Shown: positions 31,806 through 41,875 of the stretch, piece by piece
Position numbering within the stretch: the first letter of the stretch is position 1
Layout: each line of letters opens with the position of its first letter
Assembly (NCBI GenBank): GCA_017795085.1
Contig: CP051246.1
Span: 4,094,514 to 4,158,513, forward strand
Direction: 5' to 3'
Length of the DNA: 64,000 nt
Source of the DNA: Salegentibacter sp.
GTDB lineage: Bacteria; Bacteroidota; Bacteroidia; Flavobacteriales; Flavobacteriaceae
Position numbers and translations under genes: made by a program
Notes under the pieces: model-generated
Told to the model about the DNA's origin: nothing
The model's input: only the letters and a program-made list of their open reading frames with translations
The model's database searches: none

Positions 31806-32160
31806 GGCATTTTCTACCGATTTGATAAGTTTACCTCCACTTCTGTCATGTTTTATTCTGCAACTTTACACCATTGGAAAAAGATAGAAAGCTTTTCTAA
31901 ACTAGAGAATTTTAAAAAAGATTAGGCATAAAGGTGAAAAAAAAGTGATTAGAGAACATTTTGGGGTCACTACAGAACATTTTTATTCCCGAAATTTATC
32001 CTTAGAAAATAAAGATAATCACTTTTGGATTTAAGACTATAAAATTCCGGAAGGAAAAAATATCAATAAAGTATTAAAAATATTATTGCGCGATAATTCA
32101 GGTTACAGCCGATTACCTGATTCAACGGCATTATTTATTAATCTTTAAAATGTAAATATT
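31806..32160 (+). promoter_or_regulatory. Upstream region of the DUF6520-like peptide
   Basis: A 355-bp AT-rich stretch with no gene. It carries a partly symmetric aggttac...attacct element near 32099. It presumably contains the promoter of the 32161 gene. Confidence 0.35.
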
Positions 32161-32430
32161 ATGAAACTAAAAAAGTTAATGTTACCAATGATGGCCTTTG
32201 TTTGTGCCATAGGAATGGCTTTTGGCCCAGCCAATTTCAGTGTAAATCCTGAGAATGATTATATTGAAATTGATAATGAACCAGTCGAAATTGATGAATT
32301 AGGCTGTGGAGAAGGTGAAACTCAATGTCTTGTTCGACTTGAAGAAGGCGGCCCGGTATACGAGGTTTTTGATGATGAAGATCTTCAAGCTCCTAAGATG
32401 GGCAGTGGAGGAGTAATCGAACTATTCTAA
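32161..32430 (+). CDS. Small secreted DUF6520-like peptide
   Basis: An 89-residue protein. The signal sequence (MKLKKLMLPMMAFVCAIGMA, cleavage near AFG) and the short acidic mature part with two cysteines (LGCGEGETQC) match the small exported proteins grouped as DUF6520, common in Flavobacteriaceae in several copies. The function of that group is not known to me. It faces the M16 peptidase gene of the susCD operon and shares a terminator region with it. Its size and cysteines make a processed or exported peptide possible. Confidence 0.7.
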   Translation: MKLKKLMLPMMAFVCAIGMAFGPANFSVNPENDYIEIDNEPVEIDELGCGEGETQCLVRLEEGGPVYEVFDDEDLQAPKMGSGGVIELF

Positions 32431-32452
32431 TTAGAGTATTTTGAATAAAATG

Positions 32453-32483
32453 AGCCGTCCAGTATTGCACCGGACGGCTTTTT
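32453..32483. terminator. Bidirectional terminator
   Basis: An 8-bp GC-rich stem (agccgtcc/ggacggct) with a T-run after it on the plus strand lies between the convergent peptide and M16 peptidase genes. Confidence 0.85.
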
Positions 32484-32493
32484 ATTTAAAATT

Positions 32494-35385
32494 TCACTCT
32501 CTATTTCCCCATATAAATTCATATTGATTTTGCTCTGTAAAATACTTATTTGACGCATTTACAATGTCCGCCAGACTTATGGATTTTACAAACTCCTCTT
32601 TAATTTCAGGATCTACCCAGGGGGTATTATGCTTGTAATGCTCATAAAGCTGTGTTTTAATCACTCGCTGCTCATTTCCTCTTCCCTCCGTTGAATAGAT
32701 TTGTTGCATACGATTAAGTCCTTGTCTTACATGTTTTGCAGGTATATTGCCGGATTTAATCTTGGTAATAATTGTTTTAAATTCTTTTTGAATACTAGCG
32801 ATTTCCTCAGGACTACAGTGAACATTAAAAGCGAGCTCATATTGTGCCCTATTGTTATTTAATTTCCCTGTGCCACCAAAATCATATATGGAAAATCCTT
32901 TTTTAAATCGCAAATCCCAAGAAAACGCATTGGTTATAGCACCTAGCGTTTCCACAAGAAGTTCTTCCCGCCAATCATTTATATCTGATGTTTTTTTTAT
33001 AAATCGTATTCCATAGATTGTATTTTCAAGGCTATAATTAGTAGGTTCAGGAATTTCTACAATTGAGTTAGATGAAGGCAATTGAGTGCTTAATAAATCT
33101 CGATTTTTCCTCGAATTAATTTTTTCACAATTAGGTAGATTACCTAAATATTTTTGAGCTAGTGGGAGTACTGGTTCAAGGGGGAAATTTCCGCTTATTA
33201 TAAAAGTGAAATTTTCAGCGTTTCCAAAAAACTCCTGATAAGCATCATAGCCTAATTCAAAGTTAGTGCTATCAAGAGATTCGAAACGTTTCGTGGCTTC
33301 CGGTGCTATGGTATTATCTCCTAAAGACCGAAGGATATAATTGTTGAAATCTACAGTTTCCAATGAGAAAGTAGGATTCAAATAGTCCTGATATTCTTTT
33401 TGTTTCCAATCCTTAAAAGCAATTTTATCCTTTCGCGGGGCGGTAAAATATAAGAAGACTAATTGTAACATTTTTTCAAAATCTTCCAATTCTGCTTTAG
33501 CTTCCATTCCTGTCTCTCTATAATTTATATAAGGGAATACTCCATTTTTTAAACTGGTGTTTGAAAAGTAGCGCTTCAAATCAAAGAAACTCAAATCTCT
33601 TACTCCAGAATGGCGAACGAAGCGAGGAGCGTTTAATGCGGCTATTTGTTTTTCTTTATCCATAATAGAGGATGCCCCGATATTTTTAAAGCCATGGAGA
33701 ATAATGTCATCACTATTCATACCCGGAGAAGGTAGGTAGGATTTAATAACGAGTCTCACTCCGTTGGTCAATTCTAATTCCAACGCACCGGTTTCTCCTA
33801 TTTGCTGCTTTACATAAGGCCTTATTTTCAATTTTTTAATTTCTTCTTTTGTTAATAAGGAACTGGGTACTGTTGGAGACTTATAGGATTTGGCTTTTTT
33901 ACTAAAGGAGTTACGAATCAGTGAACGGAATTCTTTTTCTGTAGAGGATAAAGCCTTACTGCCATTTGGTGCAATCACTCCTATATCCTCCGGCATCTGA
34001 GGAATAGTGCTTTTGATAATCTCATTAAATTCGGATAATGAAAGATTGGATACCCATTTCTTCAATATGCTTTTCTCTTCAGTATTTATTGGTTTCTCAT
34101 AGATATAGTGCGTTTTAATTTGATCTACCCAATATTTTGGGCTTGTTGTATCAGTATACCTTATTTGTTCAAGATATTTTGCCTTGGCTTTATTCCATTC
34201 CGCTTCTAACACTCCTTCAGTACTTATTTGGTGAAAGGTCCCAAATGCTTTCTTCAATGCTGTTTTTTCCGAAGAATTTATGGCCGAAATAACTAATTCC
34301 ATTGAAGTAGCCGGAATACTTCTATTTTCTATACGCGATGTAATTTCGTAGGAAATATTATAATTGTTTTCCATCTCACGAAACCTCTGATTAAGGATTT
34401 GGTTCAACATGGCATCCGCAGACTTCCGCTTTAATTCTTCAACAGGCTCATCCTTTTCCATATTCTTATCTCGAAAATACATATGGATTTTTACGGTTTC
34501 ATCTTTTAATTTCTGAAGGGAATCAGAACTTCTTTCTACAATTTCAAATTGTGGACTTCTAGTTTTATATAAAGAATCACATTTTAAATCATTAGATGGA
34601 GTCTTTGGTTGGGGGATATTAGAAAAGTTTTTTCTAATTTGATTTTCCATATCATCTAAATTATTAATATCCCCTACAACACTAATAGCCATCAAGTCAG
34701 TTTTATACCAGGTTTGATAGAATTTTTTCACTATATGTCGGGTGAAAGTCATTTGATCAAAATAGCTTGAATAATCATTTTTACAAGGGAATAATTTTGA
34801 GTGGAGTGCTGTTCTGGCAAAAACTTGATTTAAATCATTTCCTGACCCCATCAGAAGTTCTTCTCTTACGGTCCCTATCTCACTTTCAATATCATCTTCA
34901 GAAAGTCTTAAACCGGTTGCAATGTCTTTAAACCATCGAAAACCTGCATCTAAGGCCCTGGGTTTATCAACCGGGGCCTTAAAAATATATTGAGTCCAAC
35001 TATTACCTATATAAGCTTTAGCATCAGAAAGACTCATTCCAAATTTTTCAAAGAGCTCCTTATCATTATAAATTCCCAAGGGGAAGTGTTTACTTTCTTT
35101 AAAGGCTAAATGTTCCAGGATATGTGCAAGATCTATCTGATCTTTGTCCACCATATTATTTCCAACTTTTATTAATAACCTCAAATCTAATTTTGATTGC
35201 GAACTTTCTATAGATTTGATATAATACTTCATTCCATTGGGTAGTTGGCCATACCTGAAATCAAGCATAATAATGCTATCTTCTGGAATAGTTGACAAAA
35301 CCTGAGAACTGCTTACAAAAGGGAATAACGCAAACAGAAAGAGGAAGACCACGAGGTTTTTTTTGAAAATCATCAATATTTTCAT
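32494..35385 (-). CDS. M16-family metallopeptidase (secreted or periplasmic)
   Basis: A 963-residue protein with a signal peptide (NLVVFLFLFALFPFVSSSQV). The first M16 domain has the inverted zinc motif HxxEH in DLAHILEHLAFKESKHFP (near residue 87) and the distal Glu in SEIGTVREELLMG (near 165). A second, inactive M16 domain pair occupies the C-terminal half, as in pitrilysin/insulinase two-domain proteins. These enzymes cut short peptides inside a closed chamber. The gene is 15 bp after susD, third in a susC-susD-M16 operon, suggesting processing of imported peptides. Confidence 0.88.
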   Translation of the reverse strand: MKILMIFKKNLVVFLFLFALFPFVSSSQVLSTIPEDSIIMLDFRYGQLPNGMKYYIKSIESSQSKLDLRLLIKVGNNMVDKDQIDLAHILEHLAFKESKHFPLGIYNDKELFEKFGMSLSDAKAYIGNSWTQYIFKAPVDKPRALDAGFRWFKDIATGLRLSEDDIESEIGTVREELLMGSGNDLNQVFARTALHSKLFPCKNDYSSYFDQMTFTRHIVKKFYQTWYKTDLMAISVVGDINNLDDMENQIRKNFSNIPQPKTPSNDLKCDSLYKTRSPQFEIVERSSDSLQKLKDETVKIHMYFRDKNMEKDEPVEELKRKSADAMLNQILNQRFREMENNYNISYEITSRIENRSIPATSMELVISAINSSEKTALKKAFGTFHQISTEGVLEAEWNKAKAKYLEQIRYTDTTSPKYWVDQIKTHYIYEKPINTEEKSILKKWVSNLSLSEFNEIIKSTIPQMPEDIGVIAPNGSKALSSTEKEFRSLIRNSFSKKAKSYKSPTVPSSLLTKEEIKKLKIRPYVKQQIGETGALELELTNGVRLVIKSYLPSPGMNSDDIILHGFKNIGASSIMDKEKQIAALNAPRFVRHSGVRDLSFFDLKRYFSNTSLKNGVFPYINYRETGMEAKAELEDFEKMLQLVFLYFTAPRKDKIAFKDWKQKEYQDYLNPTFSLETVDFNNYILRSLGDNTIAPEATKRFESLDSTNFELGYDAYQEFFGNAENFTFIISGNFPLEPVLPLAQKYLGNLPNCEKINSRKNRDLLSTQLPSSNSIVEIPEPTNYSLENTIYGIRFIKKTSDINDWREELLVETLGAITNAFSWDLRFKKGFSIYDFGGTGKLNNNRAQYELAFNVHCSPEEIASIQKEFKTIITKIKSGNIPAKHVRQGLNRMQQIYSTEGRGNEQRVIKTQLYEHYKHNTPWVDPEIKEEFVKSISLADIVNASNKYFTEQNQYEFIWGNRE

Positions 35386-35400
35386 TTTGAGATTCTTATA

Positions 35401-36801
35401 TTAATAACCTGCATTCTGGGTGAGGTTTGGATTCTTTATACGTTCTTCCTCAGGTATGGGATATAGTACATCGGTCTCTTCCCAATACGATGTTTTGGAA
35501 GCTAACTTTTCTGTCGCCTTTTCTGTACGCTTTAGATCAAGCCAGCGATGTCCCCATTCTGTAAATAATTCCTTTTTACGTTCCTTAAAAATGCTATCAA
35601 TTAAAGCTTCTTTACTAATTTCCAGGTTAGTTTCGGCAATGAGCTCTAAGCCTGCACGTTTTCTTATTATGTCCAGGTCAGCGATAGCTCCTGCTATATC
35701 GTCTTCCATGAGTCTGGCCTCAGACCTGATTAAGTACTGTTCAGCCAGACGAAGAACCATGGAATATTCTGATACGGGATCGGAACTACTACGAATTTTA
35801 TATTTATAGGGGGAATAATCATCCCTACTTTGATGATAACCGACCCAATTAATTAAACGTTCGTCCTCGCCTTCCATCAATAAAACAAAATCTCCTGATA
35901 ACTTTACTGGAGTTAAGGAAGCGATTATCGGATGAAAAATAAAGGTTGCACCTTCATTGGTATGTGTGAAACTTCCACCATCTCCTTCCGGTGAAATTTG
36001 CCAGATAGCTTCCTTGCTATTGGCCAGGAAAACACTATCCAAATCTTCTAATAATTCAAAGGTTTCAGTTTGTTCGATTATTTCGGAACTTAAGAGCTCT
36101 GCCTGATCCCAATTTTCCTTATATAAATGAACTCTTGCTAAAAAAGCGGTAGCCACTAATCGATTTACATAAAAACGTTCTCCTTCTGAATATTCATTGG
36201 TGAGAAGGTTTATTGATGCCTGGAGGTCCGCTATGATTTGTCCGTTGATAAGTTCTTTGGTGTCTCTTTCCGTCAGAGCATTTTCGCTATATTCCGTAGA
36301 TAGAACTAAAGGAACCTCGCCATATAGGTTGACCAAATAGAAATAGGTAAAAGCCCTAACAAATTTTGCTTCTCCTGTAAGTTGATCCCTGATTTCCTCT
36401 GTTATTTCTTCAGAATTTTGCAATCCATCCAAAAGAGCGTTCACCATATAAATCATATTATAAGCACTGACCCATAAATTATTATTTCGAGGATTTGCCG
36501 GGAGTATTTCGTTTTCTTCAAATTGTTTATAGGTTTGGTCATTCACCAGTGTAGCCTGCAGTTCATCAGTAGATAAGCTGGAAAGTAGGGTAACACTACT
36601 AGTGCCACCACCACTAAATGAAGCTCTGGATAATTGATTGTAAATACCTTTCATAGCACTTACTGCGGTCTCATCACTGTTAAAAACAGTTTCCGTTATT
36701 ATCTTATTATCAGGTGATTCAACTTCCAGGTAATCTTCGCAAGAGAATAATAGAAAAGTGCATAAAAGCATTACTTGAAATTTATAGTTATTCGTTTTCA
36801 T
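35401..36801 (-). CDS. susD: SusD/RagB-family substrate-binding lipoprotein
   Basis: A 466-residue lipoprotein with signal MKTNNYKFQVMLLCTFLLFS and Cys at 21. The body shows SusD TPR-type features (FVRAFTYFYLVNLYGEVPLV, RLAEQYLIRSEARLMEDDIA) and the conserved C-terminus RKKELFTEWGHRWLDLKRT ... YPIPEEERIKNPNLTQN. It forms the lid over the SusC barrel and selects the substrate. It is 12 bp after susC and 15 bp before the M16 gene. The partner peptidase hints at a peptide rather than a glycan substrate, as in RagAB. Confidence 0.93.
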   Translation of the reverse strand: MKTNNYKFQVMLLCTFLLFSCEDYLEVESPDNKIITETVFNSDETAVSAMKGIYNQLSRASFSGGGTSSVTLLSSLSTDELQATLVNDQTYKQFEENEILPANPRNNNLWVSAYNMIYMVNALLDGLQNSEEITEEIRDQLTGEAKFVRAFTYFYLVNLYGEVPLVLSTEYSENALTERDTKELINGQIIADLQASINLLTNEYSEGERFYVNRLVATAFLARVHLYKENWDQAELLSSEIIEQTETFELLEDLDSVFLANSKEAIWQISPEGDGGSFTHTNEGATFIFHPIIASLTPVKLSGDFVLLMEGEDERLINWVGYHQSRDDYSPYKYKIRSSSDPVSEYSMVLRLAEQYLIRSEARLMEDDIAGAIADLDIIRKRAGLELIAETNLEISKEALIDSIFKERKKELFTEWGHRWLDLKRTEKATEKLASKTSYWEETDVLYPIPEEERIKNPNLTQNAGY

Positions 36802-36813
36802 AATGTTTATATT

Positions 36814-39813
36814 TTATAAATTGAACTGTACCCCTCCGGTTATACTGCGCAACTGTCGAAACTCGGTTCCTCCATAGGGCGATTCTGGATCCAGGCCTTC
36901 ATAATTGGTAAGTGTGAATAGATTTTGGCCGTTCACAAAGAGTTTTCCCTCTCTTATACCTATCTTTTCTAAAATCCTCCCAGGAAGGTTATAGTTTAGA
37001 GATAAAGTTCGCAATCGCATAAATGAAGCATCTACGATGGGAAGATTTGAATTTAAAACCTGGCTATAAGCGGTCCCGGCGGGAGTAGATTGCGAAATAG
37101 TCTGAAATGAGCTATTTTCATCCAGCGCATTAAGTATCTCCCGACGTTGTATACCAAGTTCTCCGGCATCGAAAAGCGTTAAGGTGCCTTCTTGTTTTAC
37201 AAAATCGAACAGGAACTGAAGGGAAAAGTTTCTGTACATTATATTATTGGATATCCCTCCAAAAAATTCCCTGCCTCTGTCCCATACTAAATTGCGGTCT
37301 TGATAATCAAAGGTTTCATCGTTATTCATGTCAGCTATCTTATAAAATCCGGTTTCTGTATCAATACCTTCATATTGGTACAGTAATCCTATATTTAATG
37401 GTTCACCTACGCGATAGGTGTTAGCATAAGAAGATTGATTTAAATTAGGATAATTAATTAATTCGTTTCTGGGAAAGCTGGTATTTAAAGAGGTTTGCCA
37501 CCGGAAATTTTGAGAGTCTATGTTAAATGTTGACAGCTCTACCTCTAAACCTGTATTTTCAACAGTTGCAGGTAAATTTGCCTGAACCGAGGTAAATCCT
37601 GCTATGGCCGGTAATGGATAGCCTACTAATTGATTGGAAGACCGGTTACGATACCAACTAAGACCAAGGTTAATTTTATCTTCAATGAAGCCTAATTCTA
37701 TGGCAGCCTCTATTTTTTTATTGACCTCCCAGGAATAATCGGGATTAGAAAGCTGAGTTGGATATAGCCCGCCTGGACCTCTTGTCGCTTCGTAGGCATC
37801 TAAATAGCCATAATCCCCAATCTGGTCATTTCCTGTAGTACCATAACTTCCTCTTAATTTACCAAAAGAAAGAAACTCCAGAGCGTTTTTAATAAAAGGC
37901 TCTTCCGAAAAAATCCAGGCTGCTCCGCCTGCTCCAAAATTAGCAAAGCGGTTGTTAGGGCCAAACCTAGAAGAACCATCGCGCCTACCAGTAAGATTGA
38001 TTAGGTATTTTCCCTTCCAGTTATAACCTAGCCTGGCAAAGATTGCACTGTAACGGTATTTTGTATTCGAACTTGAAGAAGAACCGATATTTTCTGCCGC
38101 ATTTAAATTGCCAATCAAGGATTCAGTTACATAACCTTCCGCAAAAAGAGACTGTTGGTGAACTAAACTTTGTTGAAAAGTACTTCCAATGAGAGCGTCT
38201 AATTTTCCACCTCCTATCGCAGCATTATATACTAGCTGTGGCTCAATAATATAAGAGTTCCTGTCACTTTGAACATGACCGGAGCGATTTTCAATATTTC
38301 CGGTATTAGCAGGATTATAAGATCTTAAGGGTCTTTTTACAAGCTCATCATTAATTAAGTTTGTGTAACCGAAATTTGACTTAAAGCTTAGACCCTTTGC
38401 CAGTTGATAAGACACAACCAGATTTGAAACTAAATTATTTGATTTTGTGGTACTGTGATTATAATAGCCTTCCAGGGGATTGTCCCAACCTACTTCACCC
38501 CAGTCCTGCCAATTTAAAGTGTTATCTTCATTAAATAGGGAAGGAGCATTGGGAGGTAATAAAAAAGCCTCGGCAGAGAGGTTTAAATAACCCACAAGGT
38601 TATTAGTATCAACACCATAATTTATGGAAAGATCCAGATTTAATCTATTGTTATCCGATGTATGACTAATTTGAGCTCCCGCAGTTACTTTGCTATAATC
38701 ATAATCCCCAATGAATACTGTGCCTTGGGAGTGATAAGAACCACTTAAGCGAAATGTTGTATTCTCATTACCACCACTGGCATTTAAATTTACATCGGTA
38801 ACCTGTGAAGTACCTCCAAAAAATTTGTCCTGCCAATCGGTGTAGCGATCTTCGTCCCATACCAAAAGATCGAAAGCATTAGCCTCAGTTGGTTCCACCT
38901 GATCATTTTCAAAGGCCCTTCTCCTTATTTGCAAATACACTTCTGTATTTAATAAATCAACCCGATTAGGGACAGATGAAGCACCAGAATACACCCGGGC
39001 TTGTAATTCAGTTTTTCCTTTTCTTCCTTTTTTTGTGGTTATTAATATCACGCCATTAGCACCCCGGGAACCATAAATTGAAGTAGCATCGGCATCTTTT
39101 AAAACTTCGATACTTTCTATGTTGGAAAGGTTTAATGTGTTGAGGGGATCAATTCCGCCAAATGTTAGGTTGCTATTACTTTCTAATGGTGTAGAATTTA
39201 TAGGCACACCATCAATAATATACAGTGGAAAATTCCCTTCTTCTCGAAGGCTGTTGGTACCACGAATACGAATAGTGGATGCATTACCTGGTAAATTTCC
39301 GTTAGGAGTAATCTCTACCCCTGCCATCCTTCCTTGAAGTGCTTGAAGTGGACTCACTACAGGTTGCATTTCAATATCCTTTCCCGAAACCCTGGAAATA
39401 TTTCCCGTTCTCTCCCTGTCAGTAGTACTATAATACCCCGTATTAATTTCCACAGCCCCCAGGGCCTGTACATCCTCTTCTAACTGGATATCGATTTCTT
39501 CCTGGCCGTCTACGGCAACTTCCCGGCTTTTAAAGCCCAGGTAAGAAATAATTAAGGTGGCACTGGCCGGGGCGGTGAGTTCGTAATTCCCTTCTATATC
39601 GGTAAGGGTGCCGGTCTTGCTGTCTTTAATGGATACGGTAGCTCCCGGAACGGGTAGGCCTTCTTTATCGATAATGGTACCGGAAATTTCCACTTCCTGG
39701 AAATAAGAATTGGGAAAGGGAGTGGCTGTTACTGGTTTTATAGAAAATAGCAGGAACAGACCAATTACTATAGCCGCCACGATATACGTGTGGCTTTGGT
39801 AATTATTTTTCAT
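36814..39813 (-). CDS. susC: SusC/RagA-family TonB-dependent transporter
   Basis: A 999-residue outer-membrane transporter. It has a signal/anchor segment (YIVAAIVIGLFLLFSI), a carboxypeptidase-D-like regulatory domain (SGTIIDKEGLPVPGATVSIK, residues about 45-125), a plug domain (QALQGRMAGVEITPNG, ADATSIYGSRGANGVILITT) and a 22-strand barrel ending in GGTEFRQLRSITGGVQFNL with terminal aromatic/hydrophobic residues. It takes up substrate using TonB energy. It heads the susC-susD-M16 operon; no adjacent ECF sigma/anti-sigma pair is seen, so the AraC protein at 30885 is the nearest candidate regulator. Confidence 0.93.
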   Translation of the reverse strand: MKNNYQSHTYIVAAIVIGLFLLFSIKPVTATPFPNSYFQEVEISGTIIDKEGLPVPGATVSIKDSKTGTLTDIEGNYELTAPASATLIISYLGFKSREVAVDGQEEIDIQLEEDVQALGAVEINTGYYSTTDRERTGNISRVSGKDIEMQPVVSPLQALQGRMAGVEITPNGNLPGNASTIRIRGTNSLREEGNFPLYIIDGVPINSTPLESNSNLTFGGIDPLNTLNLSNIESIEVLKDADATSIYGSRGANGVILITTKKGRKGKTELQARVYSGASSVPNRVDLLNTEVYLQIRRRAFENDQVEPTEANAFDLLVWDEDRYTDWQDKFFGGTSQVTDVNLNASGGNENTTFRLSGSYHSQGTVFIGDYDYSKVTAGAQISHTSDNNRLNLDLSINYGVDTNNLVGYLNLSAEAFLLPPNAPSLFNEDNTLNWQDWGEVGWDNPLEGYYNHSTTKSNNLVSNLVVSYQLAKGLSFKSNFGYTNLINDELVKRPLRSYNPANTGNIENRSGHVQSDRNSYIIEPQLVYNAAIGGGKLDALIGSTFQQSLVHQQSLFAEGYVTESLIGNLNAAENIGSSSSSNTKYRYSAIFARLGYNWKGKYLINLTGRRDGSSRFGPNNRFANFGAGGAAWIFSEEPFIKNALEFLSFGKLRGSYGTTGNDQIGDYGYLDAYEATRGPGGLYPTQLSNPDYSWEVNKKIEAAIELGFIEDKINLGLSWYRNRSSNQLVGYPLPAIAGFTSVQANLPATVENTGLEVELSTFNIDSQNFRWQTSLNTSFPRNELINYPNLNQSSYANTYRVGEPLNIGLLYQYEGIDTETGFYKIADMNNDETFDYQDRNLVWDRGREFFGGISNNIMYRNFSLQFLFDFVKQEGTLTLFDAGELGIQRREILNALDENSSFQTISQSTPAGTAYSQVLNSNLPIVDASFMRLRTLSLNYNLPGRILEKIGIREGKLFVNGQNLFTLTNYEGLDPESPYGGTEFRQLRSITGGVQFNL

Positions 39814-40491
39814 AATTTTGCGTGTGATTTTAATGAAACAATTGTTTTATTAAGCCCAGGCCTTCCCCACCAGACGCCAATCTTAGGGAAAGAATCCTTG
39901 ACTTAATGCTAATTCAAACTCTTTTTACATAGCAATTTCTTTTTTATCATTCTACTACCAGTGCCCTATACACATAGCCGTAAATCTATTACCCAATAAT
40001 TTCCCAAACCTGAGTTCCCAATGGTTCTTTTTTGAAATTTAGGCCCACCCAAAGCTGTAAAAAAATGTAGGGTTCCACAGCACCCACGGGATTGTTTGGA
40101 TTTTGCTCTCCCCGCAACAAGCTTAGGATTAAACAAGTATTTTGAATGTTGTTTTGCGAAGTTCTTGGAGTTCCCCCTTAGGGGGTTAGGGGGCATTTCC
40201 AGCTCCCTATAGCGGAAATTACAAACCTATTACTAATGTTCCCAGGCCCCTTTAGTTCCCTCTTTGGAGGTTTGGGGGCTTTTCCCACCACGCTGTAAAA
40301 AATGTAGGGTTTCACAGCTCCCACGGGATTGTTTGAATTTTGCTCTCCCCGCAAAGAGCTTAGGATTAGACATAAGTATAGACTACCAAAATAGCTTATT
40401 TTGGTACTGCGAGACTTTATAATAAATTGTAGAAGATTACCTTGAAACTTATGAAGAGTATAAAACCAAAAAAGGCGTGACTCCACTTATT
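39814..40491. other. Long intergenic region with direct repeats
   Basis: About 680 bp upstream of susC. It includes two copies of a 78-bp unit (see repeat). Minus-strand frames at 39966-40196 and 40178-40486 lie on the repeats and are not credible genes. No clear susC -7 box was found by eye. Confidence 0.45.
40054..40368. repeat. Two direct copies of a 78-bp unit
   Basis: 40054-40131 and 40292-40368 match closely: gctgtaaaaaa, atgtagggtt, cacagc, cccacgggattgtttg, attttgctctccccgcaa and gcttaggatta in the same order. Neighbouring segments (ttccctcttt, ggggctttt) are partly shared too. They are spaced 238 bp apart, of unknown function. Confidence 0.75.
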
Positions 40492-40602
40492 GTATCAGAG
40501 GTACTGGTATACCTTGCACACAGATAAGTCGGATGACACGCCCGGGTCGTGAGCATCCTTGCTTATCCTCTCGTGTGCTAAAAATTACCAGTTTTCTGAT
40601 AC
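40492..40602. repeat. 111-nt imperfect long hairpin (type H, copy 2)
   Basis: Nested arms are GTATCAG/CTGATAC, ACTGGTA/TACCAGT, GCACAC/GTGTGC, ATAAG/CTTAT, GGATG/CATCC and ACG/CGT around a short GC-rich loop. The left bulge aggt and right bulge ttt, and the later right loop taaaaa, match those of the copy at 11391-11503, whereas the paired arms differ but remain complementary. It lies between susC and the XRE gene. Confidence 0.7.
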
Positions 40603-40754
40603 GAGATTCAAAGCGAATGCTTCTAATATTTTTATATTAAGAAGAATCGCAAACTTACATTTTTGTAATGTAATGACTTGACAAATATAACAAAATTTTT
40701 ATTCGATACAAATTTGTATCGAATAAAACGAGTCTTTTTTTGAACTTTTACTAT

Positions 40755-41123
40755 ATGAATGTTTATAGTAGAAAAGAATTAGATTTATTAGCTATTCAAG
40801 TCGGGTGTATGTTGAGACTGAATAGATTAAAGCTAAACCTTTCTCAAGAGGATCTTGCTCAACAATTAGGAATTAACTCTACAAAAATAGGAAGAATAGA
40901 AAGGGCGGAACACATATGTGCCTGGAATCAACTATTACAATTGTGGCAGAAACTAGAGATTGATCACCATAAACTATTTATACTTAAGGAAAAAAGTCAA
41001 TTACTTTCTGTAATTAGCCAATCATATAACTTAGAAAAAAGGTTGAATCAAGACAAAAAAGATTATTATGCTTTTTTAACGAAAATAGTTGAAAGTAAAT
41101 ATAAAAATCTATCAAAGTCTTAA
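40755..41123 (+). CDS. XRE-family HTH regulator
   Basis: A 122-residue protein from ATG 40755; TTG 40740 would add five residues. The HTH is LRLNRLKLNLSQEDLAQQLG then INSTKIGRIERAEHICAWNQ, a Cro/C1 type. The C-terminal half is helical with a charged tail. It is preceded by AT-rich DNA containing a palindromic ttcgatacaaatttgtatcg element (40701-40720), a plausible operator. It stands at the start of a plus-strand accessory region and may regulate itself or the hairpin-flanked region. Confidence 0.82.
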   Translation: MNVYSRKELDLLAIQVGCMLRLNRLKLNLSQEDLAQQLGINSTKIGRIERAEHICAWNQLLQLWQKLEIDHHKLFILKEKSQLLSVISQSYNLEKRLNQDKKDYYAFLTKIVESKYKNLSKS

Positions 41124-41203
41124 TAATTAAGTCTTTTTCATAGCAAACACTATCCCACTTTACAAATTAAAAAAGTACCATTTTTAGTAAAATTTCAGCC
41201 TGA

Positions 41204-41860
41204 ATGGAAGATCGAATTTTTTATCTCATAAAATTTAGTAAAGAAAAGTATATTAAAGACCTATATGACAACGGAACAATATTCCTTAATACATTTGATT
41301 ACTTTCAATCTCAAGAAAATAACAACTTTAGAGGTGATCCGGATGAGGCAACTGTTCAAATCAAGAATTTTCCAAATCCTGAAAATTATATAATAGAATT
41401 AACCGATACAAAAACTGGTGAAACCATCAGAAAAACACCAGGGGAATTATATCTCAGCTATAAAAATTTGAGTCCTGGAAATTTATACTGTATGACCTGT
41501 ATAAAACATAGTGATTTAAAAAAAAAGCCCTTTCAGATAAATCCAAGAATGGAAGAATTTGGCGAGTATGCATTATTGATAAAGAACCCAAAAGAATTCA
41601 AAGATAGATTAGAAAAAGAAATCCACAGATTAAATTTTGAATACGATGCTCGAGATGTTAGATATTATGATAAATGGAAGCATAATGGATCACTAACCCT
41701 GTTTCATAAAAGTTTGGATTACTCTTATCAAAATGAATATAGAATACTTATTCCAAATAAATCAAACGAGCCTATCAAATTAGAAATAGGCAGTCTATCA
41801 GATATATCTCAAATCTTAAAAACAGAAAAGCTAAAGGGGTTACGTTTCAATCTAAAATAG
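41204..41860 (+). CDS. Hypothetical accessory protein
   Basis: A 218-residue protein. The opening (IFYLIKFSKEKYIKDLYDNG, TIFLNTFDYFQSQE) followed by FRGDPDEATVQI matches a widespread uncharacterised family with the pattern K(F/Y)(G/S)K...L...GxIxxNxxxYF...RGDxxE, often seen as a single gene in genomic islands. The C-terminal part ends YQNEYRILIPNKS. Catalytic function is unknown. It is followed within 16 bp by GC-richer repeat B copy 1 and is about 80 bp after the XRE gene. Confidence 0.6.
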   Translation: MEDRIFYLIKFSKEKYIKDLYDNGTIFLNTFDYFQSQENNNFRGDPDEATVQIKNFPNPENYIIELTDTKTGETIRKTPGELYLSYKNLSPGNLYCMTCIKHSDLKKKPFQINPRMEEFGEYALLIKNPKEFKDRLEKEIHRLNFEYDARDVRYYDKWKHNGSLTLFHKSLDYSYQNEYRILIPNKSNEPIKLEIGSLSDISQILKTEKLKGLRFNLK

Positions 41861-41875
41861 AGAAAACGGTACACA

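Noticed and set aside
39966..40486. Two minus-strand frames upstream of susC
   Set aside because: They lie on the two copies of a direct repeat, have no signal or domain, and are low-complexity translations of it.
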